64,000 bases of DNA from assembly GCF_038024105.1 (NCBI RefSeq), contig NZ_CP150661.1, positions 124,001 through 188,000 on the forward strand, in the 5' to 3' direction. The DNA comes from Polaribacter butkevichii. GTDB lineage: Bacteria > Bacteroidota > Bacteroidia > Flavobacteriales > Flavobacteriaceae. Of the stretch, positions 17,864 through 24,989 are shown in pieces. The first letter of the stretch is position 1. Each line of letters starts with the position of its first letter. Under the pieces are notes generated by a model. That model saw only the letters and a list, made by a program, of their open reading frames with translations. It was not told the DNA's origin and searched no databases. A program made the position numbers and the translations under genes.

Positions 17864-20800
17864 TATTTTGGATTACCGATATACATACTTAATTCTATTC
17901 TAATATAACTAAAAAGCGGATGTTCTACTTTTTGTAAGTTACCAATGGTCTGATTTTTAATTCTGTTTGGCATTATTTTAAAGGCAATATCTTTATTAGG
18001 TAAGCCATTTACAAAACAAAAACTCATATCATCACTAATTGTTTTTATTGTTGGATTTAAAGGAATTGGATACTGAAAACGAAGTTTACGCTCTTGACGT
18101 ATTCCTTCTTTTAAAAATAAATTATCTACCCAAATCATTTCTTTGTTTTCGTTGTAAAAAGTAATAATCATTTGCGGAACCGTAATTTCTTGAATTCCGC
18201 TATTGAATAAAGTCCCGTTAATATTATTAGGAGTGATGCTTATTTCACTTAAAACAATGTCTTTAAATAAATCAGAATTTGTAGTGTTTCCTGCAGCTTG
18301 TAAATTAAATTTAGTAGGTTGCTCACTTAATTCCACAGGTGTAAATTCATCTGGATTAAATGTTTTAGGAATAGAATCTTTGGTTTTAGACCAAGCAATA
18401 CCTTCAAAATTAATTCTAAAAGCACTAATTTCTTTAGGCATTAATTTATGCTTTAAAATATGCTTTGCATTGTAGGTTGCCAATTCTTTATTATCATCAT
18501 TATAAAGAGTTCCTTTTAAAACAACATCCGCAGGTACATTGTCTATATTTTGTACTTCACCAATAATAGCATAGCGTTTGTTAAATTTGATCAGTTTGGC
18601 AGAAACAATTTCTAAAACAGGCTGTTTTAAAACATCTTCATGATGCGTTTGTTCTGTTGTAATTCTTCTTCTACCTTGATTAAAATACCCCGTAGCATTT
18701 TTAGAATAGAGTTGGTCTGGTGGTAAATCTATCGATTTTCTTGTAGGCTTTAAATACCACTTTCCTTTTCTTTTAACAGCTGTTTTAATTTCTGTTTTAG
18801 ATAGTTTTTCTAAAGGCGTAATCCATTTGGTTTCTACTTTTAAAGTAGCCATACTATCCGTTTCTTTTTTAATTTCTGTGGTAATTGCATCTAATTTTGC
18901 ATACGAACTTAGCAAACCATCAGTAACAGAAATTTCTAATAAATATTGAGCGCGTGTAAGTTCATCTTCTGGGTCTATATAAGTAAAACTTTTATTCAAT
19001 TCTTTAAAATCGATGGCATCATAATAAGCTTTTACCACATTTTCTGGCGACCTTTGTGTTTCGTTTTTAATATAAAACATATAACACGCATAGGCAATTA
19101 CAAAGATTAAAACCACTGCCCAAATATGTAATGCTCTTAAAACAATTCTAGGAAATTTAAGGTAGTCTACTTTAAATTTAAAATAAACAGGTACTGCTTT
19201 TACTTTTGTTTTTAAGCCATTTACAAACAAGGATTGCACATTTAAAATAAAGGCAATTAAAACCGTTAAAAAAGGAATGACACCCCAAATTATTTTTACC
19301 CAAGCAGGTACATCTTCTTTAGGTAAGATTGAAGAAACAGGAGGGACGTTCAATTTTTCCCAAACCATAATGCCGTTTTCTAATTGAGACAAACGTTGCC
19401 ATCCACAGAAAAATAAAACCGGATCGTAAAATTTATCATTCGAAAAAATATATTTTAAATTGTACTTTTCTGGAGTAGTTAAAAATTGTTGCAAAGAACC
19501 AATACCAGCAACACCTTTAAATTTAGAGTTTTCTAAACGCTCTATAGGTCTTGTCGTCAATTCGGGTAAACGTCTTGCAGAATGGTAATTACCATCTACA
19601 CTCATGGCATTTGTTTGTGCTGCTAACCAAGCCATTTGGTCTCCAAAACCTAAAGTTAAATAGCGCCAATGGTCATGAGAATCTTGACTTAGAAAATTAA
19701 CAATAGGCAGCATTTTTATTTTTTGAGGTTGAGACGGTCTAAAGTATCCTAAACTCATGGTAAAAATAACCATAGAAACATAAGCACCCGCTAAAAGTCC
19801 ACCTAATAATCGATGATAAACGGCTCCGAATCTATCTTGAATTAATGTTTTTAAATCTCCTTCTACAAATCGATAAATAAACTCACCAAAAATAGGAATC
19901 GACATGATAGAACCCCAAAGCGTAAATCTGTCTAAGGTTAAAATATTAAAAGCCGTTTCGCCCAAAATTATTTTAGGTATTGGTGTTGTACCGCCTGTTC
20001 CTAAAATAACTAACATGGTAAAAGACAAACCAAAAAATAAATAACGTTTGCTAAAATATCTGTAAAATATATACGGTAGAATAAATAATAAAATTCCCCA
20101 TGGAATGGTAAAAAACACCAAACCAGAAGAGGTTACCTCAATAAAACTATCTCTAGATCCATGCGGAATTGGTACTTGTGTAATGGGGTTTAATTTCGAA
20201 TTCATCCAATAAGGAAAAATGCAAAAAATAATAAGGAATAAAGAAGAGAAACCAAACGCTAAGTTTTTCTTCAGTTGTTTCATAAATGTTTTTAGAAATA
20301 AAGTAAACGTAACCTCTTTATAAGAATTTACTTCTTCTCTAGCAACATCCATAATTACTGTACCAATTAATGGAAAAATAAAAAATAACATTCCAAAAAT
20401 AGGCGTAACATGATGCGAGGTTACGGTAACAGCAATTAAAGAAAGCGAGGTAAAAAAGAACTTATATTTACCTGTTTTAAGCCATAAATAAATTTCTGGT
20501 AGCGCGTGCATTAATACCGAAACACCAATTATACTGGGCAATTGACCAAAAATGTGTAAGGTTTCTACAAATGATGAAGAAAAAACGGCCAAAATAGCGG
20601 CATATCCCGCAACTGTTCTGTTAGAGGTGATGAGTAAAGAATACCTATAAGAACCCGTTACAAATAGAACAATTGCAATTAATGCTACGGTAAACATCCC
20701 AAATTTTAAGCCACCAATTAACGATAAAGCACCAATGGTTTGGTGTACTAAAGGCGGATAACTTTGTACGGTAAAACCAGTATACCATTTATAATTCCAA

Positions 20801-20952
20801 GGCTCAAACCAACTATGGGCATAATGATCAGCAAAAAATAAATGAATTAAAGCATCATAAGTAGTTTCTAACGTAAAGAAAATAGAAGAACCATGAAATA
20901 GTATGGCTAATAGAATTGCAGTAATTAAGTATTTATTAGATTTTTCTTTCAT
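17863..20952 (-). CDS. Large GT-C-like multi-pass membrane protein
   Basis: A 1029-residue protein. The first 400 residues hold about ten membrane helices with a GT-C-style first loop (TYDALIHLFFADHYAHSW, with Asp and His). A further helix lies near residue 560 and another near 615, followed by about 400 exported residues that include a small NTF2-like segment (VVKAYYDAIDFKELNKSF). The layout fits lipid-linked-sugar-dependent glycosyltransferases of the 6-pyruvoyl-tetrahydropterin-synthase-related membrane family. It heads the leftward operon and overlaps the Ig-like gene by one base. It is likely the transferase or polymerase acting on the outer face of the inner membrane. Moderately sure of GT-C, not of the substrate. 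Confidence 0.6.
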   Translation of the reverse strand: MKEKSNKYLITAILLAILFHGSSIFFTLETTYDALIHLFFADHYAHSWFEPWNYKWYTGFTVQSYPPLVHQTIGALSLIGGLKFGMFTVALIAIVLFVTGSYRYSLLITSNRTVAGYAAILAVFSSSFVETLHIFGQLPSIIGVSVLMHALPEIYLWLKTGKYKFFFTSLSLIAVTVTSHHVTPIFGMLFFIFPLIGTVIMDVAREEVNSYKEVTFTLFLKTFMKQLKKNLAFGFSSLFLIIFCIFPYWMNSKLNPITQVPIPHGSRDSFIEVTSSGLVFFTIPWGILLFILPYIFYRYFSKRYLFFGLSFTMLVILGTGGTTPIPKIILGETAFNILTLDRFTLWGSIMSIPIFGEFIYRFVEGDLKTLIQDRFGAVYHRLLGGLLAGAYVSMVIFTMSLGYFRPSQPQKIKMLPIVNFLSQDSHDHWRYLTLGFGDQMAWLAAQTNAMSVDGNYHSARRLPELTTRPIERLENSKFKGVAGIGSLQQFLTTPEKYNLKYIFSNDKFYDPVLFFCGWQRLSQLENGIMVWEKLNVPPVSSILPKEDVPAWVKIIWGVIPFLTVLIAFILNVQSLFVNGLKTKVKAVPVYFKFKVDYLKFPRIVLRALHIWAVVLIFVIAYACYMFYIKNETQRSPENVVKAYYDAIDFKELNKSFTYIDPEDELTRAQYLLEISVTDGLLSSYAKLDAITTEIKKETDSMATLKVETKWITPLEKLSKTEIKTAVKRKGKWYLKPTRKSIDLPPDQLYSKNATGYFNQGRRRITTEQTHHEDVLKQPVLEIVSAKLIKFNKRYAIIGEVQNIDNVPADVVLKGTLYNDDNKELATYNAKHILKHKLMPKEISAFRINFEGIAWSKTKDSIPKTFNPDEFTPVELSEQPTKFNLQAAGNTTNSDLFKDIVLSEISITPNNINGTLFNSGIQEITVPQMIITFYNENKEMIWVDNLFLKEGIRQERKLRFQYPIPLNPTIKTISDDMSFCFVNGLPNKDIAFKIMPNRIKNQTIGNLQKVEHPLFSYIRIELSMYIGNPK

Positions 20953-21093
20953 TAACAGAGCATTCGCTTATAATACTGTAAAGGTAAATATTTTTAAGGG
21001 TATTTTTTTTTTATTAGTCTAAAGTAAACTACCTTTCAACAGAGTTAACCTACCATTAATGACTAATTTAAAAAGAATAAAGTAAAACTAAAG

Positions 21094-21101
21094 TATTTTT
21101 G
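21094..21101 (+). promoter_or_regulatory. -7 element for the receiver-glycosyltransferase gene
   Basis: TATTTTTG fits TAnnTTTG and lies 28 bp before the start codon, in the gap between divergent genes. Confidence 0.45.
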
Positions 21102-21129
21102 CCTTGTAATTAACAAATAAACCTCAAAC

Positions 21130-22284
21130 ATGAAAATATTAGCAATAGATGATCAGAAACTAGTCTTAATTCCGCTAGAAAGCAGATTAAAAGAAATGGG
21201 GTACGAAGTTCTAACAGAAACAGATGGTGTAAAGGGAATTGAACTTTATGATTCTTTTCAGCCAGATTTAGTTATTGTTGATATTAATATGCCTAGTATT
21301 TCTGGGTTAGATGTTGTAAAACATATTAGAGAAGTAAGAAAATCGAATACACCTATTATGATTTTATCTGGTAATACTGATGATGAAATGATTACGGAAG
21401 GTTTTGAGTTAGGGGTAAATGATTACATGAAAAAACCTTTGAGTTTAACAGAAGTTGGTTTAAGAACTAAAAGATTAATTGGCGCTCCAGAAAATATGGA
21501 TCGTACAAAAAAATACTCAAATACCATTATTCAAGAAAGATGTGTTGGGGTTGTTATACCTTGTTATAATGAAGAAGAAAGGTTATTAAGTAAAGACTTT
21601 ACAGATTATATAGATAAAAATTCGGGGTATCATTTGTGTTTTGTAAACGACGGCAGTACAGACAAAACTTTAGATGTTTTAAACAATCTTAAAAAAGGAA
21701 GAGAAGATTTTATTACCGTTTACGATTGTGAAAAAAATGGAGGTAAAGCAGAAGCTGTAAGACAAGGAATGCTCTATATGGCTAAACAAGAAGATTTAGA
21801 TTTTATAGGTTTTTTAGATGCTGATTTATCTACAGATTTAGCCGATTTTAATGACTTGGTAACCACTATAGAAAATAACGAGAAGTATAAAATAGTAAGT
21901 GGTTCTAGAATTAGTAGAATGGGAGCCAATATTACCAAAGAATCTGCAAGAAAAATTATTAGTATGACGATTAATTTTATCATCAGAAAAATTCTTTCTA
22001 TGGATTTTAAAGACACACAATGTGGTGCTAAAATTTTTCATAAAGATGTTATTGATGTTTCTTTTGGGGATAAATTTGTAACTCAATGGATTTTTGATGT
22101 TGAAATTTTTAGAAGAATCACCCTATATTATGGCTTAGATAAAGCAAAAGAAATGTTGTGTGAACAACCTTTAAAAAGATGGATTCATGCAGATGGATCT
22201 AAGCTATCTATGAAAGATTCTGTTAAAATTGTTGGGCAGTTAGGGCAGATTGCATGGCATTATAGAAAAAGTAAGAAAAAGTAG
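21130..22284 (+). CDS. Receiver domain fused to family-2 glycosyltransferase
   Basis: A 384-residue soluble fusion. Residues 1-118 are a full receiver domain: Asp7-Asp8 acidic pair, probable phosphoacceptor Asp51 in VIVDINMP, Ser80 in ILSGN and Lys102 in MKKP. Residues 138-384 are a dolichyl-phosphate-mannose-synthase-like GT2 with VVIPCYNEE, VNDGSTDKT, the metal-binding DAD at 230-232 and QCGAKIF. No membrane segment is visible. Phosphorylation probably switches the transferase on or off directly, without transcription. It sits in an exopolysaccharide-type cluster about 13 kb from an operon with two kinases and an Hpt protein. The shared reading frame and the intact motifs of both halves argue against a sequencing artefact. 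Confidence 0.88.
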   Translation: MKILAIDDQKLVLIPLESRLKEMGYEVLTETDGVKGIELYDSFQPDLVIVDINMPSISGLDVVKHIREVRKSNTPIMILSGNTDDEMITEGFELGVNDYMKKPLSLTEVGLRTKRLIGAPENMDRTKKYSNTIIQERCVGVVIPCYNEEERLLSKDFTDYIDKNSGYHLCFVNDGSTDKTLDVLNNLKKGREDFITVYDCEKNGGKAEAVRQGMLYMAKQEDLDFIGFLDADLSTDLADFNDLVTTIENNEKYKIVSGSRISRMGANITKESARKIISMTINFIIRKILSMDFKDTQCGAKIFHKDVIDVSFGDKFVTQWIFDVEIFRRITLYYGLDKAKEMLCEQPLKRWIHADGSKLSMKDSVKIVGQLGQIAWHYRKSKKK

Positions 22285-22357
22285 TTCATTAAAATAATAT
22301 AGTTAAAAGGTTTGTACGATTTCATTAACGAGTGTCGAAACTATTAAACAAAGAGAT

Positions 22358-22768
22358 ATGAAGAAAGGAGTAATTGTAGTTTTCGAAAAAAACGATATTG
22401 ATGTTTTAGAAAAATTTCCTTTAAAGTCATTTTTTAACAAACAACTTAAGATTTGCCTAGTTAATAATGGCAATGACAATAAAATACTAAAATTATTATT
22501 TAAATTAAAAGAATCTTCTAAATTTGACATTTCTATTTTAAACTTAAGAAAAGAAAAAGCATCAATGGCAGCAGTAAAAGCAGGGGTACGTTTTTTGTCT
22601 AAAACAGAAGACATTAACTTAATTGTACATACGCCACCGAAAAATATTTTTAACAAAAATCTGATGAAGAAAATGTTAAAAATATCTGATGATGATTTAG
22701 CGCTTAAAATAGATGAAAGAGTATTACTAAGAAAGGTATATGCTCTAGATGAATTAATAAATTGTTAA
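22358..22768 (+). CDS. Short, probably inactive GT2-like protein
   Basis: A 136-residue protein that lines up by eye with residues 138-238 of the GT2 part of the gene just upstream: ICLVNNGNDNKILKLLFKLK against LCFVNDGSTDKTLDVLNNLK, and MAAVKAGVRFLSKTEDINLI against AEAVRQGMLYMAKQEDLDFI. The metal-binding DAD is lost (VHT in its place), the NDG Asp has become Asn and the C-terminal half is missing, so catalysis is very unlikely. It starts 73 bp after the fusion gene and ends 6 bp before manA. It may be a regulatory partner of the active enzyme or a decaying duplicate. Confidence 0.6.
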   Translation: MKKGVIVVFEKNDIDVLEKFPLKSFFNKQLKICLVNNGNDNKILKLLFKLKESSKFDISILNLRKEKASMAAVKAGVRFLSKTEDINLIVHTPPKNIFNKNLMKKMLKISDDDLALKIDERVLLRKVYALDELINC

Positions 22769-22774
22769 ATAAAG

Positions 22775-24004
22775 ATGGTTGAAAATTTAGGTAAAAGGGA
22801 CAATAAGTTTTATAAGATAGTTGGACAAATACAGAATTATGATTGGGGAGGAAAAAGTTTTATTCCTAATTTAGTTTCTGAAAAAATTGAAGCAAATACA
22901 ACGTATGCAGAATATTGGTTAGGAGCCCATTTAAAAGCACCATCAAAAGTAATTACAGCTAAAGGAAGTATTTCTTTAGATCAGTTTTTAAATGAAAACC
23001 CGATTGAAAATTTAGGAGCGGATGTTGTAAATAATTTTGGAAAATTACCCTATTTATTTAAGGTTTTAGATGTTGATAAGATGCTTTCTATACAAGTACA
23101 TCCAAGTATTGCAGCTGCAAAAATTGGATATAAAAAAGAAAACGAATTAGGTATTCCATTAACAGCAAGTAATAGAAATTTTAAAGACGAAAATCATAAA
23201 CCAGAAATAATGGTTGCTTTAACCGATTTTTGGTTGTTACATGGTTTTTTAGAACAAGAAAAATTAGTAAAAAATTTAAAAGAAACCGCAGAATTAAGTT
23301 TTTTATTAAATACTTTTTTAGAAGATGGTTATTTAGGTCTTTATAAAAAAGTGATGGAATATAGTCAAAAAGAAGTAAATACAATTCTTAGACCTTTGGT
23401 AAAACGTATTCTTCCTAAATTTATAAATAATGAGTTAGAAAAATCTTCTCCAGCTTATTGGGCAGCTAAATCATTAAACAATAAAGATTCTGAAGATATA
23501 GATAAAGGAATCTTTTCTATCTACTTTTTTAATATTTTAAATTTAAGTAGAGGTGAAGCAATTTTTCAGGATGCAGGTGTGCCTCATGCCTATTTAGAAG
23601 GTGTAAATATGGAGTTAATGGCAAATTCTGACAATGTGTTAAGAGCAGGATTAACCAGCAAACATATTGATGTTGAGGAGCTTATAAAAAATACAAAGTT
23701 TGAAGAAACGATTCCTAATATTTTAAACGGAGTTGAAAATAATGCAAATGGAGAAGTTGTTTTTAAAACCATTGCAAAAGATTTTGAATTGAGTAAAATT
23801 GAATTAAAAGAAGCAATAACGCATACTTCAACTTCTAATTCTGTAGAAATATTAATGGCTTTAAACGGAGCTGCTACACTTTTACAAGGTGATGAATCTA
23901 TTGCTATAGAAAAAGGACAAGCAATACTTATTAAACCAAATACTTCTTATAAAGTTGAAACAAACTCTCAAGTAGAAATATACAGGGCAAGTGTGCCTAA
24001 ATAA
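22775..24004 (+). CDS. manA: Mannose-6-phosphate isomerase, class I
   Basis: Interconverts fructose 6-phosphate and mannose 6-phosphate and so supplies GDP-mannose precursors. The 409-residue protein has the zinc-site segments LSIQVHPS, NHKPEIM and GVPHAYLEGVNMEL together with the NSDNVLRAGLT motif. An N-terminal NYDWGGKSFIP is typical of class I enzymes. It follows the GT2-like genes in the same direction and ends in a strong terminator. It therefore probably provides mannose donors for the cluster, in line with a mannose-transferring GT2 upstream. Confidence 0.9.
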   Translation: MVENLGKRDNKFYKIVGQIQNYDWGGKSFIPNLVSEKIEANTTYAEYWLGAHLKAPSKVITAKGSISLDQFLNENPIENLGADVVNNFGKLPYLFKVLDVDKMLSIQVHPSIAAAKIGYKKENELGIPLTASNRNFKDENHKPEIMVALTDFWLLHGFLEQEKLVKNLKETAELSFLLNTFLEDGYLGLYKKVMEYSQKEVNTILRPLVKRILPKFINNELEKSSPAYWAAKSLNNKDSEDIDKGIFSIYFFNILNLSRGEAIFQDAGVPHAYLEGVNMELMANSDNVLRAGLTSKHIDVEELIKNTKFEETIPNILNGVENNANGEVVFKTIAKDFELSKIELKEAITHTSTSNSVEILMALNGAATLLQGDESIAIEKGQAILIKPNTSYKVETNSQVEIYRASVPK

Positions 24005-24005
24005 A

Positions 24006-24365
24006 TTAATTTAAAACTGTTTTAGAGTTTTTTACTCTAAAACAGTTTTCCATTCCCAAAAACTTGGGGTCTCCAAGTTCTTCAGACCAAAAACCTTCTA
24101 GAATATCTTTATTTAAGCATTTGTAAACGACAGTGCCTTTAAATATTTTATCATTATAACCTTTATAATTAAAGTTGATAACTAGAATATTATCCTTAAA
24201 AAATCCTGTTCCAGATTGTTCTTGAGTATCATCAATCAACCATTTAGCAATAATTCTATGATTAGTATCTAAAGACAAATTAAGTGTTCCTTTATAAGAG
24301 TTTTTTTCATCATCTTGATTGCTTCCAATAATAGAAAATGTACCTACTAAATCTTCAACTGTCAT
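24006..24365 (-). CDS. Small hypothetical protein
   Basis: A 119-residue soluble protein with a beta-strand-rich pattern (GTFSIIGSNQ, GTLNLSLDTNHRIIAKWLID, GTVVYKCLNKDILEGFW) reminiscent of a small lipocalin-like barrel. No signal peptide is seen. It starts 3 bp after the stop of the YchJ-type gene, so the two are probably co-transcribed. The last 14 codons coincide with the terminator hairpin of the convergent manA. No function can be assigned. Confidence 0.6.
   Translation of the reverse strand: MTVEDLVGTFSIIGSNQDDEKNSYKGTLNLSLDTNHRIIAKWLIDDTQEQSGTGFFKDNILVINFNYKGYNDKIFKGTVVYKCLNKDILEGFWSEELGDPKFLGMENCFRVKNSKTVLN
24013..24049. terminator. Bidirectional terminator hairpin after manA
   Basis: Two 16-nt arms (AAAACTGTTTTAGAGT and its exact complement) flank a T5 loop; A-runs and T-runs on both sides allow function in either direction. 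It lies within the coding end of the convergent small hypothetical gene. Confidence 0.8.
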
Positions 24366-24368
24366 TTT

Positions 24369-24752
24369 TTATAAATATTTGACTTCATTTTTTGCATCTA
24401 AATATACCCAATATCCATTTTCTTTACAAAAAGTAGAATTTTCTTGTATACTTTCTAAATTTCCGTTTTCTAAAAAGAAAGCATTAAAACGAACGGTGCT
24501 TTCTGTGGAGTTTATTATTTCTAATTTAACCCATTTTACAGATTTTGTCCATTTTTCTAATTCCTTGTATTCTTTTTCAGAAAGTCTTGTGGTACTATGA
24601 TGACTTTTGTGTAAATATTTTATATCAGCTAAAACAAAAGCACTGTATCTAGAGCGCATTAATTGTTCTGCAGATGTAACACTCTCTATGTTATTATGTG
24701 CTTTTTGGCAACAATCTTTATAAAGTTTTACAGGATTACAAGGGCAATTCAT
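24369..24752 (-). CDS. YchJ-family protein with SEC-C motif
   Basis: A 127-residue YchJ/UPF0225 protein. The N-terminal cysteine-rich SEC-C-like zinc motif (CPCNPVKLYKDCCQ) is followed by the conserved LMRSRYSAFVLADIKYLHKSHH segment and a small NTF2-like fold with VRFNAFF and ENSTFCKENGYWVYLDA. The cellular role of this family is not established. It starts the short leftward pair with the hypothetical gene and is unrelated to the polysaccharide genes next to it. Confidence 0.85.
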   Translation of the reverse strand: MNCPCNPVKLYKDCCQKAHNNIESVTSAEQLMRSRYSAFVLADIKYLHKSHHSTTRLSEKEYKELEKWTKSVKWVKLEIINSTESTVRFNAFFLENGNLESIQENSTFCKENGYWVYLDAKNEVKYL

Positions 24753-24918
24753 TTGTTTTTATAATCTTTAATTAGAACCCCTTTTTTTATTAATTAATAA
24801 AGGTTTTTCTGTTTTAAGCAAAAATACTTTTATTTATACATTTGTAAACCAAAATTGCTGTAGTATTTATATGAAGAGCTTAAATTTATACAGTTAATTG
24901 TCTGAATATTTTCTATCA

Positions 24919-24970
24919 AAAAAAAAAGAAACCCCACTATTTAATAATAAATTATGAGATTTCTTTTTCA
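24919..24970 (-). terminator. Possible terminator after the leftward GH2 gene
   Basis: On the minus strand AAAAAGAAA pairs with TTTCTTTTT across an AT-rich loop and a T-run follows. The stem is all A/U apart from two G/C pairs, so it is weak. Confidence 0.4.
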
Positions 24971-24989
24971 AATTAATCAACTAAAATTT

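Noticed and set aside
24319..24600. Plus-strand open frame over the YchJ-type gene
   Set aside because: The minus strand encodes clear YchJ motifs, so the plus frame is a shadow.
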